Positions 7,528 through 16,519 of a stretch of 64,000 nucleotides of DNA are shown here, one piece after another; the first letter of the stretch is position 1; each line of letters starts with the position of its first letter. A program made the translations under genes and the position numbers. Below the pieces are notes generated by a model, which was not told the DNA's origin, made no database searches, and saw nothing but the letters and a program-made list of their open reading frames with translations. The stretch covers positions 1 to 64,000 of the forward strand of contig CBFDCR010000016.1 of the NCBI GenBank assembly GCA_965603365.1, in the 5' to 3' direction. Source of the stretch: JAHELQ01 sp965603365. GTDB taxonomy: Bacteria; Acidobacteriota; Aminicenantia; UBA2199.

Positions 7528-9375
7528 ATGAGAAAGTTTTTCTCCCGCTTCAAGGCAATTTTTTTTATAACCGGCTTAACGGCAATCGGAATCGTGGGGA
7601 TCATCCTCCTGTTTAACAAATCGAATCAGGACAACATCAACTTCATCGCCCGTTATACCATCCATAAGGCGGAAGAAAAATTCAAGGAAGTCCAGAAGAA
7701 CAAAATTGACACATTGGCGGCACTCTTGCCCACCCTGATGGAGATCGAGGACATCAAAAAAAACTTTCAAAACAGCGACAGAAAGGCGCTCTTACAATCG
7801 GCTCTGCCTCTATATGAAAAATTTAAAAATAATTACTGCATTACCCACTGGTATTTTTCATACCCCGAACCGGACAGTAGATGTTTCCTGCGCATCCACA
7901 GCCCGGAAAAACACGGAGACTTGATTACGCGAGATACATTTAAACAGAGCGTTCAAACCAAAAAACTGGCGGTGGGAATCGAACTGGGTAAGACCGCTTT
8001 TGCCATCCGGGCGGTGCAGCCCTATTACGATTACGGTAATGGGAAAAACCTGCTCGGATACATGGAACTGGGCATAGACATGGTGGATTTTCTGGGTTGT
8101 TTAAAACAGAGAACCGCCCTGGAATTCGGGCTGCTCATCAAGAAAAAGTATCTGGACAGAGAAAAATGGGAATCGGTGGTGACGAAAAAAAATATTCGCA
8201 ACAACTGGGACGATATGAAAGATACATTACTAATGTGCAACACTTCGGGAGCCAGCGATTTAATCAATTTTCAAGGACAAGTCGAGGAAGTGCCGGACGG
8301 CGGGCTGCTGTTAGAAAAGGTCAAAAAAGACGATCGTGTATTTGTGAGGGGGATCTTCCCGATCTATGATGCCAGATCACGAAAGGTGGGGGGCGTATTT
8401 GTTCTCAAAGATATCACCCACATATACAATGCCCTGACATCAAAAAAGCAGAATATCGTAAGATTAATTATTTTATTTATGGGGATTCTCACCTTCTTGA
8501 TGATTTTCTTGCACAAACGGGCGGAACGGGAACTGCGAGAGTACCGTTCCCTCCTCGAAGGGATGATTGAAGAGCGAACAAAGGAGCTCAAGGTTCAGTT
8601 CGGTGCCCGGATGGAGGCGGAAAAAAAGCACAGCGAAGCGGTTCAACTGACCGAACAATCGGCACGGTTGGCTTCCGTCGGCGTCATGGCTGCCGGCATT
8701 ACCCATGAGATTAATCAGCCCCTCAACGCCATCAAGGTAACCGCCGACAGTATTCAGTACTGGCACAAGCGCAATCCCGGTAAGCTGCCCGAGCCATTTA
8801 TCGAGCAGTTAAAAAGCATTTCCAAAAGCGTATATCGCATTGTTGAAATTATTCAACACATGAGAACCTTCTGGATCCAGCCGAATTTCCCAAAAATATC
8901 GCTGATCAACCTGAACCAGGCGGTTAAAAATGCCCTCTCTTTAACCCGCCAGCAGTTGACGGCCCACCATATTGAACATCAATTCGTGTCGAAATCCAAC
9001 CCGGTCCCGGTCAAAGGAAATCTAATCCACTTTGAACAGATTGTCCTCAATTTAATTTCCAATGCCATCCATTCGTTGGATGAAACCGCCAAAGATGACA
9101 AGTTGATTCAATTAACCACCGCCTCCGTCAACGGTTTTGCCACATTAACCATCCAGGACAACGGAACGGGGCTGCCGGCAGACAACATCGACAGGTTATT
9201 TAATCCCTTTTTCTCCACCAAAAACAGCGGGGAAGGCATGGGGCTGGGTTTAGCGATTGTGAAAAACTACATCGATAAGTATAATGGCAATATCACCGTT
9301 AACAATAACCAAAAGGGCGGGGCGACCTTTATTATCCGCTTTCCCATCTTTCATCGCAAAGATGCAGGAGAATGA
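7528..9375 (+). CDS. Sensor histidine kinase with Cache-type periplasmic domain
   Basis: A 615-residue inner-membrane kinase. TM1 is at about 10-30, a large periplasmic sensor at about 31-305, and TM2 at about 312-330. The sensor contains HWYFSYPEPDSRCFLRIHSP and GDLITRDTF, a pattern seen in double-Cache ligand domains that often bind small organic acids. A coiled coil (about 335-380) leads to the H-box GITHEINQPLNAIK (phospho-acceptor His), then the ATPase with N-box NLISNAIHSL, DNGTGLP and GMGLGLAIVK. The HEINQPL form is typical of kinases paired with NtrC-type regulators such as DctB. It stops 3 nt before the sigma-54 activator, its evident partner. Ligand unknown. Confidence 0.9.
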   Translation: MRKFFSRFKAIFFITGLTAIGIVGIILLFNKSNQDNINFIARYTIHKAEEKFKEVQKNKIDTLAALLPTLMEIEDIKKNFQNSDRKALLQSALPLYEKFKNNYCITHWYFSYPEPDSRCFLRIHSPEKHGDLITRDTFKQSVQTKKLAVGIELGKTAFAIRAVQPYYDYGNGKNLLGYMELGIDMVDFLGCLKQRTALEFGLLIKKKYLDREKWESVVTKKNIRNNWDDMKDTLLMCNTSGASDLINFQGQVEEVPDGGLLLEKVKKDDRVFVRGIFPIYDARSRKVGGVFVLKDITHIYNALTSKKQNIVRLIILFMGILTFLMIFLHKRAERELREYRSLLEGMIEERTKELKVQFGARMEAEKKHSEAVQLTEQSARLASVGVMAAGITHEINQPLNAIKVTADSIQYWHKRNPGKLPEPFIEQLKSISKSVYRIVEIIQHMRTFWIQPNFPKISLINLNQAVKNALSLTRQQLTAHHIEHQFVSKSNPVPVKGNLIHFEQIVLNLISNAIHSLDETAKDDKLIQLTTASVNGFATLTIQDNGTGLPADNIDRLFNPFFSTKNSGEGMGLGLAIVKNYIDKYNGNITVNNNQKGGATFIIRFPIFHRKDAGE

Positions 9376-9378
9376 AGA

Positions 9379-10827
9379 ATGAGGATTTTGTTGGTTGAAG
9401 ATGATCAGATGAGCCGAAAGGCAATCGCCGAATTTTTAACAGACCAGTTGGGACACGATGTGAGGGAGTGCGAAAACGGCGGCGAGGCCCTGAAAATATT
9501 CAAGGCCGAGCCCTTTCCCCTGGTCGTGTCCGACATCCGCATGCCGGGAATCAGCGGTATCGACCTGACAAACTACATCAAGAAATTACCGGGAAGTCAT
9601 TTGACCGATATCGTGCTCATCACCGGTTACGGCAATATGGATTCCGCCGTCAAGGCCCTGAGGGCCGGTGCCTACGACTACCTGCTGAAACCCATCGATG
9701 TGGAGGAACTGGCCCTGGTGATCATGCGGGCGGAAGAACACCTGTCCCTGGTCCAGGAAAACCTGGAATTGAAACACCATTTCAATAAAAAGGTGGATGA
9801 GGTCACCCACGACATCAAAAATCGGTACGACCGGATACAGGACGCTTACAACAAAATCGTCGGCATCGGTCGAATCGGCTTTTTTTCCGAGATCATGAGA
9901 AAAAATAGAGAGTTGGCGGAAAAGCTCCACCGGGACCGGTCGATACCGGTGCTGATTGAAGGGGAGACCGGCACCGGCAAGGAGATTATTGCCCGGCTGA
10001 TTCATTACGGCAGCGGCGGAGTCACCACCCCCTTCGTCTCCATCAATTGCACCGCCATCTCCCCCAACCTCTTTGAAACCGAACTGTTCGGTTATGAAGA
10101 GGGGGCGTTTACCGGGGCCAAGAAGCAGGGGTCCATCGGTAAATTTGAGCTGGCCCAGGGAGGAACCATCTTTCTCGACGAGATCGGCGACCTTCCCCTC
10201 GACCTGCAGCCCAAGCTGCTGCGGGTATTGGAGGAGAAAGAGTTTTACCGGGTGGGGGGACTCAAAAAATCAAAGTTGAATATCCGCATCATATGTGCAA
10301 CCAACCAGGATCTGCTCAAAAAAGTGGAAGAGGGGGGATTTCGCCAGGATCTCTTTTACCGGCTGAAGGTGGGGCATATCATTGTTCCACCGCTGCGGAA
10401 ACGGAGAGAGGAGATCATGCCGCTGGCCCGGATGTTTCTTTCCCAACTGGTCCAGGAAAAGAAAAAAAGATTTAATCACTTTCATGAAGAAACAATAAAA
10501 ATTCTGGAAAATTACCACTGGGCCGGAAACATTCGGGAACTAAAGAATACCATCGAGAGTATTGTGCTGCTCTATGACGATACAGAAATTTTACCCGAAC
10601 ATCTCTTCTCATTAAATTCCGGCCAAAATCACTCCCCCTGCCGGGGTACTCCGCCTATTGTGAACGGGAAAGTGAACCTGCCGGAAGAGGAACTGAACCT
10701 CAAGGAATTGGAACGGGAGATCGTCAGGGCCGCCTTAGAAAAATTCGACGGCAATAAAACCCAGACTGCCCGATACCTGGCGATGACCCGCAGTGCCCTG
10801 AGAAGTAAAATCAAAGATTTAATGTAA
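9379..10827 (+). CDS. Sigma-54-dependent NtrC-family response regulator
   Basis: A 482-residue activator. The receiver domain (about 1-122) has VEDDQ acidic residues, the phospho-acceptor in VVSDIRMPG (Asp about 53) and the K of LLKPID. A linker helix follows, then an AAA+ domain (about 168-400) with Walker A GETGTGKEI, the sigma-54-contacting loop GAFTGA, and Walker B TIFLDEIGD. The C-terminus has a Fis-type HTH (KFDGNKTQTARYLAMTRSAL). It phosphorylates through the upstream kinase and should drive sigma-54 promoters. The nearest good one is at 11462-11477, in front of the cytochrome operon, with dyad sites upstream that could be its binding sites. That target is inference. Confidence 0.95.
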   Translation: MRILLVEDDQMSRKAIAEFLTDQLGHDVRECENGGEALKIFKAEPFPLVVSDIRMPGISGIDLTNYIKKLPGSHLTDIVLITGYGNMDSAVKALRAGAYDYLLKPIDVEELALVIMRAEEHLSLVQENLELKHHFNKKVDEVTHDIKNRYDRIQDAYNKIVGIGRIGFFSEIMRKNRELAEKLHRDRSIPVLIEGETGTGKEIIARLIHYGSGGVTTPFVSINCTAISPNLFETELFGYEEGAFTGAKKQGSIGKFELAQGGTIFLDEIGDLPLDLQPKLLRVLEEKEFYRVGGLKKSKLNIRIICATNQDLLKKVEEGGFRQDLFYRLKVGHIIVPPLRKRREEIMPLARMFLSQLVQEKKKRFNHFHEETIKILENYHWAGNIRELKNTIESIVLLYDDTEILPEHLFSLNSGQNHSPCRGTPPIVNGKVNLPEEELNLKELEREIVRAALEKFDGNKTQTARYLAMTRSALRSKIKDLM

Positions 10828-10935
10828 AACTATAAATTTTACACATTATGCATTCCTGGTATTTTTCTTGCTACAAAAATTTCAACCAAGATATATAAGA
10901 TATATTTAAGATATAAGAGAGCAGCGAGTTCTACA

Positions 10936-11313
10936 ATGACTGTAATGAGTGTAATGGTGATCGATGACGATGACATTGTGCTGGAAAGCCTGAAACATGC
11001 ATTATCGTTAAACGGCTTCGTAGTCTCCACGTTTCTCTCCCCCCGGCAGGCCTTGTGCGAGTACGAAGCGGACCAGGATAGGTACGACATCGTCATCTCG
11101 GACTTTCATCTTCCCGGGATGAACGGCATCGAAGTGATGAGTGAAATCTTAAAAAAAAATCCCGGTGTACCGGTGATTATCATCTCCGGTAATGAAGACC
11201 GAGAGCTGCTGCCGAAGTCGCTGCAAATGGGGGCCTGCGCATTTTTTTACAAGCCTCTGGACATCAATCAATTGATCGACAAATTGTATGAACTGGCGGG
11301 CATAGAAAATTAA
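10936..11313 (+). CDS. Single-domain response regulator (receiver only)
   Basis: A 125-residue CheY-like receiver with acidic DDDD near the N-terminus, phospho-acceptor in IVISDFHLPGMNG (Asp about 55), IIISGN and the conserved Lys in FFYKPLD. There is no output domain. It may act as a phosphate sink or connector for the kinase at 7528, or bind a protein partner. Upstream (10891-10920) AAGATATA occurs three times, a possible operator. A 228-bp gap with the sigma-54 promoter separates it from the cytochrome genes. Confidence 0.85.
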   Translation: MTVMSVMVIDDDDIVLESLKHALSLNGFVVSTFLSPRQALCEYEADQDRYDIVISDFHLPGMNGIEVMSEILKKNPGVPVIIISGNEDRELLPKSLQMGACAFFYKPLDINQLIDKLYELAGIEN

Positions 11314-11365
11314 CCACCCGCAAGCCGATAGAGTACAAGGTTTTTTTGATGCACCATTTGGCGCG

Positions 11366-11412
11366 GTTCAGATTGAACAGCCGTTCAAAACGGAACGTCA
11401 CTTCTTCGTTCC
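11366..11412. promoter_or_regulatory. Candidate upstream activator sites for the cytochrome operon
   Basis: Two short dyads lie 75-120 bp upstream of the predicted sigma-54 start: GTTCA-GAT-TGAAC (11366-11378) and GGAACG-N9-CGTTCC (11392-11412). Both share a GTTC/GAAC half-site, and the distance is usual for NtrC-family binding sites. Assignment to the neighbouring activator is inference. Confidence 0.4.
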
Positions 11413-11461
11413 AGAGGGGTGGAGACTCCTTTCCTTTCAAGTTCCAGCCGGCAGGCGGTAT

Positions 11462-11477
11462 TGGCACTATTTTTGCT
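11462..11477 (+). promoter_or_regulatory. Sigma-54 (-24/-12) promoter of the porin-cytochrome operon
   Basis: TGGCAC-TATTT-TTGCT matches the consensus TGGCAC(G)-N4-TTGC(A/T), with exactly 10 bases between the invariant GG (11463-11464) and GC (11475-11476). The predicted start is near 11488, about 54 nt before the first cytochrome gene. A sigma-54 activator is encoded 0.6 kb upstream. Confidence 0.8.
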
Positions 11478-11541
11478 TATGTAACTAATGTGGTAATACA
11501 TTACATTACATTTTTTATATTTATAACAGGAGGTTAAGAAA

Positions 11542-12399
11542 TTGGGAAAAAAAAAGCGAAGCAAGAGTACATTACTCTTCACCCGATCCTTAAAAATAGT
11601 CAGCACCGTATTCTTTGTCCTTATTCTTTCCGGATTCATGATGGGCATCACCACACCGGAATCCGGCGAGACCGCCGAGAACTGCGGCGACTGTCACGAA
11701 GAGCAGGCGGCGGCCTTTAAACTTACCCCCCATGGGGCAGCCAGTTGCAGCGGCTGCCACGGCGATGCCGGCAAGCATATCGAGGAAGGTGGAGGTAAAG
11801 GCACCATTTTTGCCTTTGGGCCGAATGAGACGCCCATGGCAAAGTCAAAAAGGTGCATCGGTTGTCACCAAGAGGGCAATGTCAGGTTTTTTGCCAGTTC
11901 CCACGGCAAGGCATCCATGGATTGCACCGGCTGCCATATGGCTCATCCAAAAAAGGGAATGGCGCACAAAACCAGCGGCACCAAGAGCTGCCTCGCCTGT
12001 CACGAGGATGTATTCGCCCAATTCAAACTCAACGAGCGGCACCGCCTCCAGGAGGGAATCCTGGAGTGCACCACCTGCCATAACCCCCACGAACCGGCAC
12101 TGCGGGAACGGCTGGCGGGATTCAAACACGAGGCTTGCCTCAAGTGCCACAGCGACAAAGGCGGCCCCTTTCTGTACGAACATGCCGCCTCCCGGATCGA
12201 AGGCTGCAGCGCCTGTCACGAAGTCCACGGCTCTGCCAATCGTCACATGCTGCTCCACCAGAGCGTTGGTGAGTTGTGCTTTAGCTGTCACGGGCAAGCC
12301 CCTGCCTGGCACGCACGATTCCAGACCGTAGAGACCAACTGCGCCGTCTGCCATTCGACCATCCACGGCTCAAACCTGAGCAAACTATTCTTAAAATAG
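11542..12399 (+). CDS. MtrA/DmsE-type decaheme c-type cytochrome
   Basis: A 285-residue periplasmic cytochrome with ten CXXCH motifs (CGDCH, CSGCH, CIGCH, CTGCH, CLACH, CTTCH, CLKCH, CSACH, CFSCH, CAVCH) and regularly spaced distal histidines. The N-terminal signal segment is at about 16-36 after a basic stretch. Size and heme count match the MtrA/PioA/DmsE family, whose members sit inside an outer-membrane barrel and carry electrons across it. The start is TTG at 11542, 8 nt after a perfect AGGAGG. It is followed 9 nt later by the barrel gene. Electrons would come from a quinol-linked periplasmic donor not found in this window. Confidence 0.93.
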   Translation: MGKKKRSKSTLLFTRSLKIVSTVFFVLILSGFMMGITTPESGETAENCGDCHEEQAAAFKLTPHGAASCSGCHGDAGKHIEEGGGKGTIFAFGPNETPMAKSKRCIGCHQEGNVRFFASSHGKASMDCTGCHMAHPKKGMAHKTSGTKSCLACHEDVFAQFKLNERHRLQEGILECTTCHNPHEPALRERLAGFKHEACLKCHSDKGGPFLYEHAASRIEGCSACHEVHGSANRHMLLHQSVGELCFSCHGQAPAWHARFQTVETNCAVCHSTIHGSNLSKLFLK

Positions 12400-12408
12400 G
12401 AGGGAACG

Positions 12409-14259
12409 ATGATATTGCAAAACAAAAAAATCCTTTTATTCATAACGTTGATCCTCGCCCTTTCCCTGTTAAATTCTCTCCGGGCTGAAGACAAGGATGA
12501 TCATTTCTACGGCAGTTTCCTTCTGGGCTACAGGATGGTCGATACCAGCGGAGTGGAGACCAAGTATAAAGAGGACATCAACCTGGAAAAGGGCCCCCGG
12601 CTCTTTCACTTCAACCTGCATTACCTGCCGGACGGTAAGTTGAAGAAACTCTTCGACCGTCTCGACCTGACAGTCCGCAACTTCGGCGGCGATCCTTTCG
12701 AAACCTTCGGCCTGTCGGTCATCAAGTACGGCACCTATGATTTTAAATACAACCGCCGGAAATCCGCCTACTTTTACAGCGACATCCTCGAAGGCCACGA
12801 CTTCCGTACCTTCGATTTCGATCGCATCACCGACAGCGGGCTGCTCAAGATCTGGCTGGGCAACAAAATCCAGTTCTACGTCGACTTCGACCGTTATACA
12901 AAGACGGGCAACAGCACGATCAGTTACGATATCAACCGGATCGAATTCGAGTTCGACAAGCCGGTGGAAGAAAAATCCAGCGAAATTGCCGTCGGTCTCG
13001 ATCTGGACCTGAAATGTTTTAGCCTCGTCTTAGAGGAGAAGATCCAGGAATACGAAAATACCCACAGCCTGTTTCTGCCCGGTTATGCCGACGGCGGAGC
13101 CAACGCCAGCTATCCCTCGTCCCTGGATTACTTCTACCTGGATCAGCCCTTTGACTTTACCAGCTATACCCACACCGCCCGGCTCAACGCCAGACCCTTC
13201 TCCAACTTGCTCATTCGGGCGGCCGCCGTGCTCAGCACCCAGGATACCGACGTCTCCTATTCCGAGGAGGCTGGCGGTATCGACTACCTGGGCAAGGAGT
13301 TGGCCTACAGTTACAGCGGCGGCGGCAACTTTGAGCGCAGCATCCAGTTGTACGACTTAGACCTTTCCTATCTTCTGGGCAGCAAGCTGGCAGTGGTAGG
13401 TGCGGTCCGTTATCACAACTTTGACCAGGACGGCTCTTTTACTGTTGACGGTAAAGAAAAATCGGCCGCCTGGGAGTTCAACACCCTCGGTTTTGAAGGG
13501 GGATTGCAATACCAGGCATCGTCAAAGTTCGGCTTCACCTTAGGCTTCCGCCGCGAGCAAAGAGAGATCGAGCAAGGGGTGGAGGAACTGGTCAAGGATA
13601 CCACCCAAAGGACCGGCTTTTTCGGCAACCTCAACATGAAGTTCTCGAAAGAGTTCAAATTGGGCGCCGACTATCAATACGGCTCCTATAAAGACGTGTT
13701 CACCCTGATTTCCCCCACCGACTTTCACCGCTTCCGTCTCAGTGCTAAATACTGGAAAAAACCCTTCCACCTGACCGCCTCGTACCTTCTCAACAAATCC
13801 GAAAGCAGCATCGACGACGATCTGTGGAAAGCCGATAAAAACCAGCTAAATCTGCGCTTTGGCTACCACCAGAAAAAGGTCAAACTCTCCCTGGGTTACG
13901 GGCTCATCGACATCAAACGGGAGGGAGACCGCACCGTTGCCTATCCCCCCTCCTGGAGCGGACCCGCCGGCACATTCCTGTGGGAAATCCTCTATGAGGG
14001 TAAATCCCACCTGTTCGACGCCTACCTGCATCTGAAGCTAAATCCCCAATGGGCCGTCGGCGGTTATTTGAACAGTTACCAGAACAAGGGCTCCTGGGAA
14101 CTCTCCCGGTTCATGGGGAAGGCCTTTGTGGAATACACCTTTGCCGAGGGCTTTATCCTGCACCTGGGCCACCGTTATGTGGACTTCCAGGAAAAGGTCT
14201 CTGGCTACAACGATTATTCGGCCAACATCACCGAGATTTCCTTCGGCTATCGCTGGTAA
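12409..14259 (+). CDS. MtrB/PioB-like outer-membrane beta-barrel
   Basis: A 616-residue protein with a signal peptide (about 1-26, cleaved near LRAED), many alternating hydrophobic/aromatic strands and a C-terminal Trp (FGYRW), a typical outer-membrane insertion signal. No plug domain or TonB box is seen. Length (MtrB is about 700) and position directly after the decaheme MtrA-like gene support a porin sheath for the cytochrome. I identify it mainly by context and barrel features, not by a conserved motif. AGGAGG precedes the ATG. Confidence 0.8.
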   Translation: MILQNKKILLFITLILALSLLNSLRAEDKDDHFYGSFLLGYRMVDTSGVETKYKEDINLEKGPRLFHFNLHYLPDGKLKKLFDRLDLTVRNFGGDPFETFGLSVIKYGTYDFKYNRRKSAYFYSDILEGHDFRTFDFDRITDSGLLKIWLGNKIQFYVDFDRYTKTGNSTISYDINRIEFEFDKPVEEKSSEIAVGLDLDLKCFSLVLEEKIQEYENTHSLFLPGYADGGANASYPSSLDYFYLDQPFDFTSYTHTARLNARPFSNLLIRAAAVLSTQDTDVSYSEEAGGIDYLGKELAYSYSGGGNFERSIQLYDLDLSYLLGSKLAVVGAVRYHNFDQDGSFTVDGKEKSAAWEFNTLGFEGGLQYQASSKFGFTLGFRREQREIEQGVEELVKDTTQRTGFFGNLNMKFSKEFKLGADYQYGSYKDVFTLISPTDFHRFRLSAKYWKKPFHLTASYLLNKSESSIDDDLWKADKNQLNLRFGYHQKKVKLSLGYGLIDIKREGDRTVAYPPSWSGPAGTFLWEILYEGKSHLFDAYLHLKLNPQWAVGGYLNSYQNKGSWELSRFMGKAFVEYTFAEGFILHLGHRYVDFQEKVSGYNDYSANITEISFGYRW

Positions 14260-14278
14260 CCCACCAAAGGAGGAGTTT

Positions 14279-16423
14279 ATGTCAAAGAAATTTAAAATAT
14301 TTGCCATTGTTTCGGTCTTTATCATATTTTCCGTCGTTTCGGTGATTCACATCACCGCCGACTCCGAGTATGATTCGGTAGAAGAACTGCGCTGGTCAGG
14401 CTCCGGCCATGCCGACGAGGCTTCCGAAGCCTTCAGGCATTGGGACGAGGACGCCCCCCCACTGGTACCCACTTCCTGTGCAAAATGCCACAGCACCGGC
14501 GGCTTCCTGGATTTTGTGGGCGCCGACGGCAGCAATCCCGGAACCGTAGACAATGCCGCCCAACCCGAAGTCATCACCTGTAAGGTGTGCCACCAAAATG
14601 ACGGCAAAGGCGCAACCCGGGACTTAGGCAGCGTCACCTTCCCCTCCGGGGCCACTGTCGACGGCCTCGGTCCGGAAGCCATCTGCATGCAGTGCCACCA
14701 GGGCAGGGCCTCCAGCGACAGCGTAGAGGATAGAATCGCCGGTGCCGGAGTGGCCAATGATGATGAAATTAGTGACGCCCTGGGCTTCATCAACATCCAC
14801 TACTTTGCCGCAGCCGCCACCCAGTTCGGCACCTTAGCCCGCGGCGGCTACCAGTATGCCGGTAAAGCCTACGACGGCCGCTTCGCCCATCTTACCGGCT
14901 ACAACGCCTGCAACACCTGTCACGATCCCCACTCCCTGAAGATCAACCCCGAACGCTGCCATACCTGTCACACCAATGTGGAATCCGAAGAGGACTACCA
15001 CCACATCCGTTACTACGGTTCCCTGACCGACTACGACGGCGACGGCGACATCAGTGAAGGGATCTACTACGAAGTCAAAGGCCTTGAAGATAAGCTCTAC
15101 GCCGCCATGCAGGACTATGCCACCAATGTCATCGGCACCGGCATCATCTACGATGCCAACACTTACCCCTACTTTTTCATCGACACCAACGGCAACGGCA
15201 CTGCCGATGACAGTGAAGTCAATTCCGGTAACCGTTATTCAACCTGGAGCGCCCGCTTGCTTCGGGCTGCCTACAACTACCAGGTCTCCCAGAAAGATCC
15301 CGGCGGTTTTGCCCACGGCGGCAAGTACATGATTCAACTGTTCTACGACTCCATCGAGAACATCAACCAGGCGCTGGCCAATCCCTTAGTCAAGCTCGGT
15401 AAGTTAAAACGCGACGACGAGGGCCATTACGACGGCTCTGCCGAAGCCTGGCGCCACTGGGACGGCGACGGCGAAGTCCCCGGCTCCTGTGCCAGATGCC
15501 ACAGCGCCGAGGGCCTACCCTACTTCCTGGAAAACGGCGAAGATATGGAAACCGCCGCCATCTCTAACGGCCTGCTCTGCACCACCTGCCACTCCTCCCC
15601 GCCCCGCCCACGAAGCTCCCCCCCCGTGACCTTCCCCTCCGGCGTTACCGTGGACATGGGGGACAGTTCCAACCTCTGTCTCCACTGTCACCAGGGCCGG
15701 GCCTCCAAATACTCCATAGACGGCGCCATCGCCTCGGGACCGAGTCCTTACGGATTTACCAATATCCACTATTACCCCACCGCCGCCGTGTTGTTCGGCA
15801 CCGTGACCAGGGGCGGTTACGAATATCCCGGCAAAGTCTACAAAGGACAGAAAACCTTTGCCAACCACGCCGGCAGATTCGACACCTGTGTGGAGTGCCA
15901 TATGGGCACCAGGGGTGCAGACTTTGAAAGCGCCCACAACGTGGCCAGAGTCAATCCTGCCGACTGCGTCTACTGCCACGGCCAGGATGCGGCCCAGCCC
16001 AATCCCGGCGCCGACCCCGCAGGTTTCAAATTCAGCGGCATCCGTCCCGCCTCCATTCCCGACTACGACGGCGACGGCAACACCGCCGAATCGATTAAGG
16101 ACGAGATCCAGGGACTGGAAGCGGCCCTCTACGCCCGGATTCAGGCCTATGCCTTCAGCATCGGCAAACCCATTATCTACGACGCCCATGCCTATCCCTA
16201 CTTCTTCAACGACTCCAACGGCAACGGCCTGGTGGACCCCGGCGAGGCCATCTATCCCAACGCATATAAATTCGATGCCAAATTACTGAAAGCCGCCTAC
16301 AACTACCAACTCAGCCGGAAGGAGCCCAACGGCTACATCCACAACTCCCGCTACATCGCCCAGTTGCTGGTGGATTCCATCCAGAACCTGGGCGGCAGTA
16401 TGGCGCCATACTGGTGGCGTTAA
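14279..16423 (+). CDS. Exported decaheme cytochrome built from two pentaheme repeats
   Basis: A 714-residue protein starting at ATG 14279 behind AGGAGG. A signal segment (about 5-27) has no lipobox cysteine. Ten CXXCH motifs fall in two groups of five: CAKCH, CKVCH, CMQCH, CNTCH, CHTCH and CARCH, CTTCH, CLHCH, CVECH, CVYCH. Each half repeats the same order of landmarks: EA(F/W)RHWD, CHQGRAS, (F)GFxNIHY, GGY(Q/E)Y(A/P)GK, then two Ca-loop-like segments (DYDGDGD and DTNGNGTADDSE; DYDGDGN and DSNGNGLVDPGE). This points to an internal duplication. Position after MtrA/MtrB-like genes suggests the outer, MtrC-like terminal of the conduit, though a periplasmic location is not excluded. Confidence 0.88.
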   Translation: MSKKFKIFAIVSVFIIFSVVSVIHITADSEYDSVEELRWSGSGHADEASEAFRHWDEDAPPLVPTSCAKCHSTGGFLDFVGADGSNPGTVDNAAQPEVITCKVCHQNDGKGATRDLGSVTFPSGATVDGLGPEAICMQCHQGRASSDSVEDRIAGAGVANDDEISDALGFINIHYFAAAATQFGTLARGGYQYAGKAYDGRFAHLTGYNACNTCHDPHSLKINPERCHTCHTNVESEEDYHHIRYYGSLTDYDGDGDISEGIYYEVKGLEDKLYAAMQDYATNVIGTGIIYDANTYPYFFIDTNGNGTADDSEVNSGNRYSTWSARLLRAAYNYQVSQKDPGGFAHGGKYMIQLFYDSIENINQALANPLVKLGKLKRDDEGHYDGSAEAWRHWDGDGEVPGSCARCHSAEGLPYFLENGEDMETAAISNGLLCTTCHSSPPRPRSSPPVTFPSGVTVDMGDSSNLCLHCHQGRASKYSIDGAIASGPSPYGFTNIHYYPTAAVLFGTVTRGGYEYPGKVYKGQKTFANHAGRFDTCVECHMGTRGADFESAHNVARVNPADCVYCHGQDAAQPNPGADPAGFKFSGIRPASIPDYDGDGNTAESIKDEIQGLEAALYARIQAYAFSIGKPIIYDAHAYPYFFNDSNGNGLVDPGEAIYPNAYKFDAKLLKAAYNYQLSRKEPNGYIHNSRYIAQLLVDSIQNLGGSMAPYWWR

Positions 16424-16464
16424 ACAGACCACCCTTTAGAATCGAAGATATAGAGAAAATAGAG

Positions 16465-16496
16465 GGAGGCAGCCTCTCGGGCTGCCTCCTTTCTTT
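16465..16496 (+). terminator. Rho-independent terminator of the cytochrome operon
   Basis: A perfect 10-bp stem (GGAGGCAGCC, 16465-16474, with GGCTGCCTCC, 16480-16489) with a 5-nt loop, followed by a T-rich run TTTCTTT. It closes the operon 42 nt after the last cytochrome stop. Confidence 0.9.
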
Positions 16497-16519
16497 ATTA
16501 AAGACCACAAGGAGGACCG

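Noticed and set aside
14126..14278. Upstream extension of the large decaheme cytochrome
   Set aside because: It lies inside the barrel gene; the ATG at 14279 has AGGAGG and a signal peptide.
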